35,683 nt of DNA. Source: CAZISM01 sp964541895 (GTDB lineage Bacteria; Zhuqueibacterota; Zhuqueibacteria; Residuimicrobiales; Residuimicrobiaceae). The stretch spans positions 1-35,683 of the forward strand of contig CAZISM010000052.1 in the NCBI GenBank assembly GCA_964541895.1. The letters are read 5' to 3'. Made by a program: the position numbers and the translations under genes. The notes under the pieces are model-generated. The model was not told where the DNA came from. It saw only the letters and a list, made by a program, of their open reading frames with translations, and searched no databases. This document shows positions 6,987 to 15,343 of the stretch, piece by piece (positions within the stretch are counted from its first letter, which is position 1; each line of letters opens with the position of its first letter).

Positions 6987-8714
6987 ATGTTGATCTATTC
7001 GAAACGAACCGATCCCTTCACCGGCGAAGAGTACATTGAGGTGCCGCTTAAAGGAGAGTTCCTCTGCGAGCATCCCATGTACAACAAGGGCACCGCGTTC
7101 CCGGAGGACGAACGGGACCGGCTGAGCCTTTGCGGTCTCTTGCCTGACGGTGTGGCTAATCTCAGCCTGCAGAAACAGCGGACCTATGAAAGCTATTCCG
7201 TCAAATCCAGCGACCTGGAAAAATATATCTATATGCTCTCACTCCAGGATCGCAACGAAACCCTTTATTACGCGTTACTCCTCGATCACCTGGAAGAGAT
7301 GTTGCCCATCGTTTATACGCCCACGGTCGGTAAGGCGTGCCAGCAGTTCAGCCATCTCTACCGCCGGCGACGCGGCCTGTACGTATCGGCGCGCAATATC
7401 CATCACATCGATTCCATTCTGGACAACGCCCCGTTCGCGAACGTCAGCCTGATTGTGGTCACGGACGGAGAGCGCATCCTCGGCCTTGGCGATCTGGGCT
7501 CCAACGGCATGGGCATCCCCATCGGCAAAATCAGTCTCTATGTGGCCGCAGCCGGCCTGCACCCCGCCTTTTGTCTGCCCATCCAGCTCGACGTCGGCAC
7601 CAACAACGAAGAGCTGCTCAAGGATCCCCTTTATATCGGCCTGCGGCAGCAACGGCTATCCGGACAGGCGTATGACGATATCGTCGAACATTTTGTCAAC
7701 GGCGTGCGTCGCAAATTCCCGCGCGCGCTGCTGCAGTGGGAAGATTTCGGCAAAGGCAATGCCTTTCGCCTCCTGCAAACCTATCGCGAACGGGTCTGTT
7801 CCTTCAACGACGACATTCAGGGCACCGGTTCGGTCGCCATGGCGGTGCTGCTTTCCGCGATGAAGGTAAAACAGGAAAAATTGTCGGATCAGCGGTTTGT
7901 CATGTTCGGACAAGGCCAGGCCGGCGTCGGCATTGCCCGCCAGATCGTCACCGGCCTCATCAAAGAAGGATTGAGCGAAAAAGAGGCCCTTGCGCGGATT
8001 TACGGAATCGACAAAGACGGGCTGTTGCTCGAAGGCATGAACGTCAGCGAAGAACAGCTTCCGTTTCTCCGCCACCGCTCTGAAACCGCTGCCTGGAACG
8101 TCAAGGACACGGGGCATATCACCCTGCTGGAGACCATCCGCCACGGCAAAGCTACGGTGCTGATCGGCGTGACCGGACAGTCCGGAGCCTTTACGGAAGA
8201 GGTGATCGCGGCCATAGCCGGCAATACCGCCCTGCCGCTGATCATGCCGCTCTCCAATCCGACCGCCAAGGCGGAATGCACACCCGAGACCATAGCCCGA
8301 GCCACCAACGGCCGCTATCTGGTCGGCACCGGCAGTCCGTTCAAGCCGGTGCAAATCAACGGTGAAGAACGAGCCGTTTCGCAGTGCAATAACCTCTACA
8401 TCTTTCCCGGCGTCGGGCTCGGCGCTCTGATTTCCGGTACGCCCAAAGTGACCGATCGCATGTTCATGGCAGCCTCGGAAGCATTGAGCGAACTGGTCGG
8501 CGGGGAGGATCTCCGCAGTGGGAAACTGTTGCCGTCCATCGGCAAGATCCGCTATGTTTCGGCGCAAGTCGCCCTGGCTGTGGCCAAAGAGGCCCGGGCC
8601 TCAGGGCTCGGCATAAAAGGGGATGACGAAAAGCTGATGCGCATGATTCTCAATGCCATGTGGGAGCCCAAGTATCTCCCGCTGCGCTATGCAAAAACCG
8701 AATCGCTGCTCTAG
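6987..8714 (+). CDS. maeA: NAD-dependent malic enzyme (malate to pyruvate)
   Basis: This 575-residue malic enzyme is of the large SfcA/MaeA type (about 565 residues), which oxidatively decarboxylates malate to pyruvate. The visible N-terminal motif is IVYTPTVGKACQQFS, with the catalytic Tyr. ILGLGDLGSNGMGIPIGK is the family signature. CSFNDDIQGTG holds metal-binding Asp residues, and FGQGQAGVGIARQI is the dinucleotide-binding loop. PLSNPTAKAECTPE follows. AAGGAG lies five bases before ATG 6987. It is monocistronic and links the TCA cycle to pyruvate. NAD preference is inferred from the subfamily, not read from a residue. Confidence 0.95.
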   Translation: MLIYSKRTDPFTGEEYIEVPLKGEFLCEHPMYNKGTAFPEDERDRLSLCGLLPDGVANLSLQKQRTYESYSVKSSDLEKYIYMLSLQDRNETLYYALLLDHLEEMLPIVYTPTVGKACQQFSHLYRRRRGLYVSARNIHHIDSILDNAPFANVSLIVVTDGERILGLGDLGSNGMGIPIGKISLYVAAAGLHPAFCLPIQLDVGTNNEELLKDPLYIGLRQQRLSGQAYDDIVEHFVNGVRRKFPRALLQWEDFGKGNAFRLLQTYRERVCSFNDDIQGTGSVAMAVLLSAMKVKQEKLSDQRFVMFGQGQAGVGIARQIVTGLIKEGLSEKEALARIYGIDKDGLLLEGMNVSEEQLPFLRHRSETAAWNVKDTGHITLLETIRHGKATVLIGVTGQSGAFTEEVIAAIAGNTALPLIMPLSNPTAKAECTPETIARATNGRYLVGTGSPFKPVQINGEERAVSQCNNLYIFPGVGLGALISGTPKVTDRMFMAASEALSELVGGEDLRSGKLLPSIGKIRYVSAQVALAVAKEARASGLGIKGDDEKLMRMILNAMWEPKYLPLRYAKTESLL

Positions 8715-9051
8715 CCTGAATGATTCAACGCGAGACGTAGAGGCCGCAGAGTCGGGTTGTCCGGTTGCCGTGGATTGCTTGCCGGCCATACAGGTCCGGT
8801 GAACCTGCCGGTTTTTCTCTGCGTTCTCCGCGTCTCGTGCGTTGAGCAAAATGCGTCGACATAATCAGGACCTTGATTCACCGCAGAACGCCGAGTGACG
8901 CTGAGGGTATAAAAACATGCTGTCAGCGCGCTCGGGCTGAAAATAGAATTTTTAAAAACATCGAACCGGGAATTACTCTTCTGGCTTTAAAGACACAACC
9001 CGGCGGCGTTTGTGCGCCTGGTGAGGTAACATTGCAATTAGAGAGCAGATA
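8715..9051. repeat. Intergenic region with a degenerate CGCAGAG-type inverted repeat
   Basis: There is no gene in these 337 bases. An imperfect long inverted repeat is visible. The left arm near 8727-8753 reads CAACGCGAGACG then CCGCAGAG. The right arm near 8816-8846 reads CTCTGCG then CGCGTCTCGTGCGTTG. A further related fragment, CACCGCAGAACGCCGAG, lies near 8879-8896. This resembles the CGCAGAG/ACGCAGAG-type intergenic repeats common in environmental genomes. The rest, up to the DUF1893 start, shows no clear promoter. Confidence 0.5.
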
Positions 9052-9483
9052 ATGCAGGATTGGCAGGAAAAGATCAAAGCCCTGGAGCGAGACGGATTAT
9101 CCGTACGCGTGGAAAAAGACGGTGCGACCCTTTTTCAATCCACTGAACCGATGCTGAAGCCGCTGCTGTCATGTTTACAGCAGCTTCGCCCGCAGATGGA
9201 CGGCGCCACGGTGATCGACAAAATCGTAGGCCGGGCCGCTGCGTACCTCTGCGTCGTCGGCAAGGTCGCTGCGGTCATCACCCCGTTGGCCAGCGAATCG
9301 GCGCAAGCGGTGCTGTCGGCGCACGGGATCCCTCTGCACGCCGGGCGGATCACCGCCCAGATAAAAAACCGCGACAAGACCGGGCCCTGCCCGATGGAGC
9401 AGATGGCCGGCGGCTATCACGATGCCGAAGCGTTCTATGCCGCGCTGCTGCAGCGCATCCAGGCCGCCGCAAAGGGGCGCTAA
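9052..9483 (+). CDS. DUF1893 domain protein
   Basis: This 143-residue protein matches the pattern of DUF1893: a central KIVGRAAAYLCVVGKV, then SAHGIPLHAGRI and a C-terminal NRDKTGPCPME. The conserved Cys and the KIVGRAA segment suggest a small-ligand or redox role, but no biochemical function is known to me. There is no signal peptide. Its stop overlaps the stop of the convergent Gfo/Idh/MocA gene by about four bases, so the two transcripts converge without an intervening terminator. The residues after PME form a short amphipathic helix. Confidence 0.85.
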   Translation: MQDWQEKIKALERDGLSVRVEKDGATLFQSTEPMLKPLLSCLQQLRPQMDGATVIDKIVGRAAAYLCVVGKVAAVITPLASESAQAVLSAHGIPLHAGRITAQIKNRDKTGPCPMEQMAGGYHDAEAFYAALLQRIQAAAKGR

Positions 9484-10736
9484 CCCTCCAGCTTCATTTT
9501 TTCAGCATTGAAGCCTATGCGCCGGCCCTTCTGCCAGGATGCAAAGCACATGATGGCCGCCACCGAATGGGCCAAGCCGGCCTGCACCGGCGCCATGGGG
9601 GTCTGTCGCGAGCGCAGGCATTCCAGCCAGTTGCGGATGTGGTTATCATCCTCGTTCGCCGGCTTGAGATCCCGGTCTGCGATGGAGACAGACTCGGACA
9701 AAGCCTCGCGGGTGCCGCCGGCGCCGCTGGCGGTCCATGCATCGCTGTCAAACGTGCCTCTGGTTCCATAAAATCGGATTTTCGGCAACGGGTAGCTGTT
9801 GCCGAACCGCGAGGTCAGTGTCAGCATCCATCCCTGGGGATACACCAGCGTGCTGTTCATGGTGTCCGGAATTTCACGACCGTCCGGCCACACATAGATG
9901 CCGCCATGGGCGACCGCCGATAGCGGCCAGGGATCGTTCATATACCACGTCGCCATATCGATATAATGCGTGGCCAGCAATCCCGGGGTGCCGTTGGTCA
10001 TATCTTTATACAAATGCCAGCGACGGAACCGCAGCGGATTAAACGGCTCGCGGGGCAGATACATCAGAAAAGCCTCCCAATCCACATCCTGCTTTTTTAC
10101 ATCGCTGACATCCCTCGCCCAGTGCGCATAATTGTGATGATACTGCGTTTCCACGTGGCTGATCTTGCCGAGCACGCCGGACCGGATGAGCGGATGACCT
10201 TCCTTAAAGTGGTGATAGCTGCGCAACTGCGTACCGACCTGAACGACGCAACGGTGTTTCTCCGCCAGCTCCACGGCCTGCACGGCATGCTGCAGAGAGG
10301 TGGACATCTGTTTTTCAACATATACGTCCTTGTGCGCCCGCAGGCAATCGACGAGAATGGGGCCATGGCTGAAATCAGGCGTCGCAATCACGACGGCATC
10401 GATATCGTCGGCGGCCAGCAGCTCCTGGTAGCGCGAACAGGTGCGCGGTCGTTGGGCCTGGTGTTCGGCCAGTTGCGACAAGGCCTTTTGCAGGTTGAGC
10501 TGCCAGACGTCGCACAAGGCGGCTATTTCAATGTTGTGATCGGACTGTAGGCGCAGCAGACCGGCCATCAGATTACCGACGCCGCGGTTGCCGCAGCCGA
10601 CGAGAGCGATGCGGATGCGATCGTTGGCACCGAGAACGCGATGGCGAAAGGAATGAACGGTCACCCAGGCGGCCGCCGTAGTGCGGCCGGCCACTTTGAG
10701 AAAATGTCGTCGATTGCAGGCGCGGGGTCGAGCCAT
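9480..10736 (-). CDS. Tat-exported Gfo/Idh/MocA-family oxidoreductase
   Basis: This 418-residue NAD(P)-dependent sugar-type oxidoreductase begins with a twin-arginine signal (RRHFLKVAG at 9-17, then a weakly hydrophobic segment), so it is probably folded in the cytoplasm and exported. A Rossmann loop IALVGCGNRGVG lies at 43-54. The strand that usually ends in EKP reads VYVEKQM here (EKQ at 141-143), a substitution worth noting. QVGTQLRSYHHF and the C-terminal half are the substrate-binding alpha/beta domain of the family. GGAG lies about 11 bases before ATG 10736. It follows the sigma-54 activator by 42 bases on the same strand. Such secreted enzymes often act with DUF1080 proteins in 3-keto-glycoside metabolism, and one is encoded at 15344. 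Its substrate is unknown. Confidence 0.88.
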   Translation of the reverse strand: MARPRACNRRHFLKVAGRTTAAAWVTVHSFRHRVLGANDRIRIALVGCGNRGVGNLMAGLLRLQSDHNIEIAALCDVWQLNLQKALSQLAEHQAQRPRTCSRYQELLAADDIDAVVIATPDFSHGPILVDCLRAHKDVYVEKQMSTSLQHAVQAVELAEKHRCVVQVGTQLRSYHHFKEGHPLIRSGVLGKISHVETQYHHNYAHWARDVSDVKKQDVDWEAFLMYLPREPFNPLRFRRWHLYKDMTNGTPGLLATHYIDMATWYMNDPWPLSAVAHGGIYVWPDGREIPDTMNSTLVYPQGWMLTLTSRFGNSYPLPKIRFYGTRGTFDSDAWTASGAGGTREALSESVSIADRDLKPANEDDNHIRNWLECLRSRQTPMAPVQAGLAHSVAAIMCFASWQKGRRIGFNAEKMKLEG

Positions 10737-10778
10737 AAGGGCATGTCTCCGGAATCGGGGGTTGTATGGTTTGATGAA

Positions 10779-12302
10779 TTATTTGCCGTTGTCGGGCTTG
10801 GTGATGCCAAGCCGGGCCATTTTGTAGCGGATGGTCTGTTCGGAAATTTTCAGCCGGGCCGCTGTCCGCGATTGGTTCCAGTGACATCCGATCAGCGCCT
10901 TGCGGATAACCTGCTCTTCAAACTCGTCCACCAGCTCGGTCAGCGATTTGTTGACATTGGCCGCCTCAACGTCTTCCACCTGCATACGCCGGAACTCTTT
11001 CAGCAGCGGCTCCGGCAGCTGCAGGTGATCGATGACCAGGGCCTCCGCATCGGTCAGCGTCAGCAGGCGCTCGATGAAATTCTCCAATTCGCGCACATTG
11101 CCCGGCCAGGGCCGTTGTTGCATGAAACGAAGCAGAGGCGGACTGAACGTCTCCGCCTGCTTGTTCTGCTGAACGCTGAATCGCTGCAGAAAGTAATGGG
11201 CCAGAGCCGGAATATCTTCGCGGCGATCGTGCAGCGGCGGCACCTGAATCGGATAGACCAGCAGACGATAGTAAAGATCTTCACGAAACAGCCCCTTGCT
11301 CACCAGATCGCAGAGCGGGATGCGCGTCGCGGAAATGATGCGCACATCGGTCTTGCGCATCACGTTGCTGCCCACCGGCCGCACCTCCCCTTCCTGCAAC
11401 ACCCGCATGAGCTTGGCCTGCATCTCCAGTGATAAATCAGCGACTTCATCGAGGAACAAGGTGCCGCCGTGCGCCGCCTCCATCAACCCTTTGCGGTCCT
11501 GAATGGCGCCGGTGAAGGCGCCTTTGACATGGCCGAACAGTTCGCTCTCCAGCAATTGCGACGGAATAGCACCGCAATCTACCGCAATGAACGGCCGCGC
11601 CGCCCGCGTGCTGCACTGATGAATCGCGCGAGCCACACACTCTTTGCCGGTGCCGCTGAGCCCTTCCAGGAGCACGCGCACGTCGCTGTGACCGGCCGCC
11701 TCGATGGCATGCAGCAGGTCGAGAAATTTTTTGCTCTTGCCCAGCAAACCCATGCCGGCATATTTGGTCAACAGCACCGAGGGCGGCATCTGCGTTTGAA
11801 AAAACAGGGCCAGAGCCTGCACGTTGCGAAGATAGGGCGCGGCGATCATGCTCAGGTTTTCGAGAAAGGATAACTCTTCCTGACTGAACGCGTCGCCGTT
11901 CAACTTGTTAAAGACCAGCAAAGAGCCAATAAGGACGCCCTCCACCCGCACGGGAACGCCGAGCAGCGACCGTACGGCGATCCGTTCCAGTTTGAGCTTG
12001 TTAAAACGGGCATCCTGCTTCAAATCGGTGATGCAAAGCGATTGATTGTACTTTATGATCCAGCCGCTGATCAACGTCTGCAGCAGCTGGTACTCGCGCG
12101 GGGATTCGTTGTCACCTTCCCGGTGGATGGTTTTGATGGTCTGCATGCTGCGGGGATTGGCCATGAGAATGGCCGCCACCTCGGCTTCCAGCAGATGCGT
12201 GGTGTGCTGAGTGGTCAGTCGAAGAATTTCCTGATAATCGTTCTGCGTACTGAGCACCTGGGCCAGTTGCATCAAGCCGGCATACTCAGAGTGTGCATCC
12301 AC
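10779..12302 (-). CDS. Sigma-54-dependent activator: GAF, AAA+, Fis-type HTH
   Basis: This 507-residue transcription activator works with RNA polymerase-sigma54. Residues about 20-165 form a GAF sensor domain (SLLGVPVRVEGVLIGSLLVFNK). The AAA+ domain has Walker A GLSGTGKE (214-221; the usual second residue is Glu), an intact sigma54-contacting GAFTGA loop (261-266) and Walker B GTLFLDE (280-286). WPGNVRELENF and a C-terminal Fis-type helix-turn-helix (NQSRTAARLKISEQTIRYKM) follow. There is no receiver domain, so it senses a ligand rather than a phosphorelay. The start is GTG 12302 with GGAG seven bases upstream. The Gfo/Idh/MocA gene 42 bases downstream may be co-transcribed. I found no convincing -24/-12 site nearby, so its target is unknown. 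Confidence 0.93.
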   Translation of the reverse strand: MDAHSEYAGLMQLAQVLSTQNDYQEILRLTTQHTTHLLEAEVAAILMANPRSMQTIKTIHREGDNESPREYQLLQTLISGWIIKYNQSLCITDLKQDARFNKLKLERIAVRSLLGVPVRVEGVLIGSLLVFNKLNGDAFSQEELSFLENLSMIAAPYLRNVQALALFFQTQMPPSVLLTKYAGMGLLGKSKKFLDLLHAIEAAGHSDVRVLLEGLSGTGKECVARAIHQCSTRAARPFIAVDCGAIPSQLLESELFGHVKGAFTGAIQDRKGLMEAAHGGTLFLDEVADLSLEMQAKLMRVLQEGEVRPVGSNVMRKTDVRIISATRIPLCDLVSKGLFREDLYYRLLVYPIQVPPLHDRREDIPALAHYFLQRFSVQQNKQAETFSPPLLRFMQQRPWPGNVRELENFIERLLTLTDAEALVIDHLQLPEPLLKEFRRMQVEDVEAANVNKSLTELVDEFEEQVIRKALIGCHWNQSRTAARLKISEQTIRYKMARLGITKPDNGK

Positions 12303-12678
12303 GGCTATGCTCCGAGACGAATGGGTTGCCTGTCAAGAATGCTAATTCCATGCAAAGGAAAAATAAAGAAATTTTTGCACCGGTGACGCCGTCACCCTGT
12401 TGCTGAATGCTATCTGCATGCCGGAGCACACCACTTAATCCGACTCGATCGCCCCGTGCGTGCGACACGGCGATGGCCCGTGGCCAGGGAACCAGCCTCG
12501 CAGGGTCTGATCCCGAACGTCGCTCAAAATGCGAACACGTGCCCTTACTACATGATACAAAATAATACATGTTCCTGCAAGCAGAATATTATTCCACCCT
12601 TCCCCGGGCTTGGCTGAGACATAAAAAAAGCCGGACGACCCCCATGGGTGTGCCCGGCTTTTATTCCCCCGTTATCGG
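12303..12678. other. Intergenic region upstream of the sigma-54 activator
   Basis: No gene is seen in these 376 bases. The left part should hold the minus-strand promoter of the activator; a TTGACA lies about 45 bases before its GTG, but no good -10 follows. AAAATAAT (about 12560) and ATTATT (about 12590) form a loose AT-rich inverted repeat. The right part carries the terminator at 12623-12665. Confidence 0.4.
12623..12665 (-). terminator. Rho-independent terminator of the small secreted protein gene
   Basis: On the minus strand, AAAAGCCGG, a long loop and CCGGCTTTTTTT form a standard hairpin with a T-run. It starts 14 bases past the stop at 12679. Confidence 0.85.
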
Positions 12679-13116
12679 CTACAACATCGCAATCATGGCG
12701 TTGTGGCCGATCCGTTCTAGGTTTTCATAAAAACCTGTATACAGCTCGTTGTGCAGCGTGGTATAGAACGTGAGATACGCCTCATCATCATCCGGTGCGA
12801 CAATTCTTTTAAACAGATACGGATCAGAGATGTACGCGATGATGATGGCCGCATGTATCCGTATGGATGGACAGGCATCCCTGTTCATGACCTTTTGCAA
12901 TTCCCGGATCAGTTTGCTCAAATCCGCATCCTGATAGCCATAACGGATTTTCGCCGCCAGAGCCACTCCGCTCTCGCGCAGGCCGGCCTGTTCCGACTTG
13001 ATGGCGGTGATACAACCTTGCATGACCACCTGCAGGTCCGATTTCGCAGGACTTTTCGCACCAACCAATCCAGCTATCAACATGGCACACCACATCAACC
13101 TGCCTGTGCTGGACAT
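12679..13116 (-). CDS. Small secreted protein of unknown function
   Basis: This 145-residue protein begins with a short basic stretch and a hydrophobic signal segment (LMWCAMLIAGLVGA), so it is probably exported; cleavage is likely after AKS or VGA. The mature part is helical. SGVALAAKIRYGYQDADLSK and IRIHAAIIIAYISDPYLF look like two HEAT-type helical pairs, the kind used for protein-protein contacts. GGGAGG lies seven bases before ATG 13116 and a good terminator follows the stop, so this is a stand-alone gene. I do not recognise a named family. Confidence 0.7.
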   Translation of the reverse strand: MSSTGRLMWCAMLIAGLVGAKSPAKSDLQVVMQGCITAIKSEQAGLRESGVALAAKIRYGYQDADLSKLIRELQKVMNRDACPSIRIHAAIIIAYISDPYLFKRIVAPDDDEAYLTFYTTLHNELYTGFYENLERIGHNAMIAML

Positions 13117-13451
13117 GGTACACCTCCCTTTCTGACTAGCGTGAGAAAACTCGCCTCCTCACTTATAACCTATCAAAAAGTGGACCAGGTTGTATTCAGA
13201 AAGGAAATTTTTATATTTTGTTTTTATTGTATTTATACGCGTAATATCCCATGGGGGCTGCGCCGGCAGGCGGAAAAGCTCGCAAAAAAACAGCGCTAAA
13301 ACCGAACATTGATTATTTTGGAATTATACTCGCTAAAAACAATGCTCCCAAGGGCGGACACCGTCGCCAATAACATCCTCAATAGATTTCGTTGCATCGC
13401 TGTGCCCTTTTCTCATGCAGCGGCAGCAGGGGCCGCTGCAACCTCGAGGCG
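13117..13451. other. Intergenic region with an AT-rich tract and a 9-bp hairpin
   Basis: No gene is supported in these 335 bases. An AT-rich tract at about 13190-13250 probably holds the minus-strand promoter of the small secreted protein gene. TGCAGCGGC (13416-13424) and GCCGCTGCA (13432-13440) form a perfect 9-bp stem just past the PiT stop. On the minus strand it is followed by TGAGAAAAGG, not a T-run, so it is at best a weak terminator or an mRNA 3'-end stabiliser. Confidence 0.4.
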
Positions 13452-14483
13452 CTAAAAAGCGCCGTGCAGCCATTTGAACAGGTAGAAACAACCAGCCGCC
13501 ACCAGAGCAGAGAACGGTATGGTCACCACCCACGATATGACAATACGACCGGCGATAGACCATTTCACTTTCGTCGCATTGGTGGTGGATCCCACGCCGA
13601 CGATAGCCCCGGCGATGGTATGGGTGGTTGAAACCGGCACGCCCATATGCGTGGCCAGAAAAATGGTGACCGCGCCGGCGGTTTCCGCACAAAAGCCGTG
13701 CACCGGTTTGAGTTTGGTCAATCGCATCCCCATGGTCTTGACGATCCGCCAGCCGCCCATGGCCGTACCAATAGCCATCGCGGCCTGACAGGAGACGATG
13801 ATCCACATGGTCCTGGGATCGAGCAGAGAGAGAGAGGTGTTCAAATCAAAGATGCCGGCCGCCACCAGCAGGGCAACGATGATACCCATGGTTTTTTGCG
13901 CATCGTTGCCGCCATGGCCCAGCGAATAGAGCGCAGCGGAAACCAGTTGTCCTTTGCGAAAAATGGTATCCACATCCGACGGCCGTTTTTTACGAAACAG
14001 CCAGTACACAGCGACCATGATGAGGAAACCGGCCGCCAGACCGAGGAGCGGAGCCAGGGGAATGAACTGCAACGTCGCCACCATTTTCTCCCAGCGAATG
14101 GAGGACACACCCTTGTGGGCGATGCCGGCGCCGGCAAAGCCGCCGATCAACGCATGCGATGAGCTGGTGGGCAATCCCCACCACCAGGTCAACAGATCCC
14201 AGACGATGGCGCCGATCAAGCCGGTCAGCACCACATAGACATAGGCCGGATCCCCGGCTTCGATACGGACGATTTTGGACACGGTGTCCGCCACCTTGGG
14301 CATAAAGATGAACATGGCGGCAAAGTTGAAAAACGCCGCCCATAATACGGCCACGCGCGGCGATAACACGCGTGTCGAGACTACAGTGGCGATGGAATTG
14401 GCGGCATCGTGAAAACCGTTGATAATGTCGAACAACAGGGCAATGCCGATGGTAATGACGATGATGGACCAGGGAAGCGTCAT
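13452..14483 (-). CDS. pit: PiT-family inorganic phosphate transporter
   Basis: This 343-residue polytopic membrane protein is a low-affinity phosphate (metal-phosphate) symporter. The duplicated PiT signature is visible: GFHDAANSIATVV near residue 23 and LGHGGNDAQKTMGIIVALL in the second half. GLPTSSSHALIGG and GVPVSTTHTIAGA are the paired family motifs. About ten membrane segments are apparent. It lies 29 bases after the DUF47 gene, its usual operon partner, and its Shine-Dalgarno is weak, so coupled expression from that gene is likely. The length is within the normal range for short bacterial Pit proteins. Confidence 0.94.
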   Translation of the reverse strand: MTLPWSIIVITIGIALLFDIINGFHDAANSIATVVSTRVLSPRVAVLWAAFFNFAAMFIFMPKVADTVSKIVRIEAGDPAYVYVVLTGLIGAIVWDLLTWWWGLPTSSSHALIGGFAGAGIAHKGVSSIRWEKMVATLQFIPLAPLLGLAAGFLIMVAVYWLFRKKRPSDVDTIFRKGQLVSAALYSLGHGGNDAQKTMGIIVALLVAAGIFDLNTSLSLLDPRTMWIIVSCQAAMAIGTAMGGWRIVKTMGMRLTKLKPVHGFCAETAGAVTIFLATHMGVPVSTTHTIAGAIVGVGSTTNATKVKWSIAGRIVISWVVTIPFSALVAAGCFYLFKWLHGAF

Positions 14484-14512
14484 GCTCTACTCAATGCTAT
14501 GGGTTCAGTGGC

Positions 14513-15136
14513 TCAGGAAGCGGAAATGACCACTCCTTCGATAATGTTGGCGACGTTTTCAAAGCGATCTACCGCCTTTTCCAGACGCTCAAAGATTTCC
14601 TTCCATTTGATGATCAGAATCGGTTGATCCTCCTGGAACAGACGGATCAGCGCCGAACGCAGAATGGCATCCCCTCTGTTTTCCAGCTCGTGGATGGCAA
14701 TACAGTGCTGATTGATCTTATCAATATGTTTCAGATTGCGGATGCTGTGCAGCGCACCTTCAATTTCTTTTGCCGCACCTACCAGCACTTCCGCCATTTC
14801 GCGGGCCTCCTGCCGCATCTCCACGATACCGTACAGCTCAATACGGGAACAGGCGGCATCGATGGAATCGAGAACGTCGTCCAGCTGCTTGATCAGCTGC
14901 AGAATGTCGGTGCGCTCGATGGGCGTGATGAAGGTTTTGTGCAAAGCTTCAATGCATTCGTGGGTGATCTGGTCGGCCTCGTGTTCCAGCTTGTGTATCA
15001 GCTCCACCCGGCCGGCGATATTGTCGCCGATGGTAGCCAGATGGTAAAGCTCCTGACACACCTGGGCCGTGACCCGAATATGTCTGTCGAAATAATCGAA
15101 GAAACTATATTCCTTGGGCAAAATCCGTTTCAGCAT
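14513..15136 (-). CDS. DUF47 family protein (PhoU-like Pit accessory)
   Basis: This 207-residue all-helical protein of the DUF47/YkaA family is a PhoU-like regulator usually encoded next to PiT transporters. Typical segments are EHEADQITHECIEALHKTF with FITPIERTDILQLIKQLDD, and RGDAILRSALIRLFQ. The acidic E-x-E/D motifs in the helical bundle suggest metal binding, as in PhoU. I start at ATG 15136 because GGAG lies six bases upstream and the protein then begins MLKRILPKEYSFFDYFD, the usual family start. It probably gates the phosphate transporter encoded 29 bases downstream. Confidence 0.93.
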   Translation of the reverse strand: MLKRILPKEYSFFDYFDRHIRVTAQVCQELYHLATIGDNIAGRVELIHKLEHEADQITHECIEALHKTFITPIERTDILQLIKQLDDVLDSIDAACSRIELYGIVEMRQEAREMAEVLVGAAKEIEGALHSIRNLKHIDKINQHCIAIHELENRGDAILRSALIRLFQEDQPILIIKWKEIFERLEKAVDRFENVANIIEGVVISAS

Positions 15137-15216
15137 AAAAGCTCCGCTCTGTTTAGATTCATCCGGCACATTTCCAATAAATTATTAATCTCTGGCCATA
15201 AATGCAAACAAAGAAT

Positions 15217-15243
15217 ACGGCAGCGCCTCCGGACGCTGCCGGC
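15217..15243 (-). terminator. Possible terminator after the DUF1080 gene
   Basis: CGGCAGCG and CGCTGCCG form an 8-bp stem around an 8-nt loop about 100 bases past the DUF1080 stop. On the minus strand TATTCTTTGTTTG follows, which is only moderately T-rich. Confidence 0.4.
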
Positions 15244-15343
15244 CGGCCAAACACAGTGTATTTATTGCAGTACGAGTGGTGTTTCGTGCAAAATGGCCAA
15301 AAAATATCGAGGTATCCGCCATTTGGCTCCCTTGATCAGCCGC

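Noticed and set aside
12303..12420. Sigma-54 type -24/-12 promoter near TGGGTTGCCTG
   Set aside because: The GG and GC dinucleotides are not 10 bases apart, so the site does not fit the sigma-54 consensus.
13333..13806. Alternative minus-strand frame overlapping the PiT gene 3' end
   Set aside because: It is out of frame with the PiT transporter, and its product has no hydrophobic segments or motifs.
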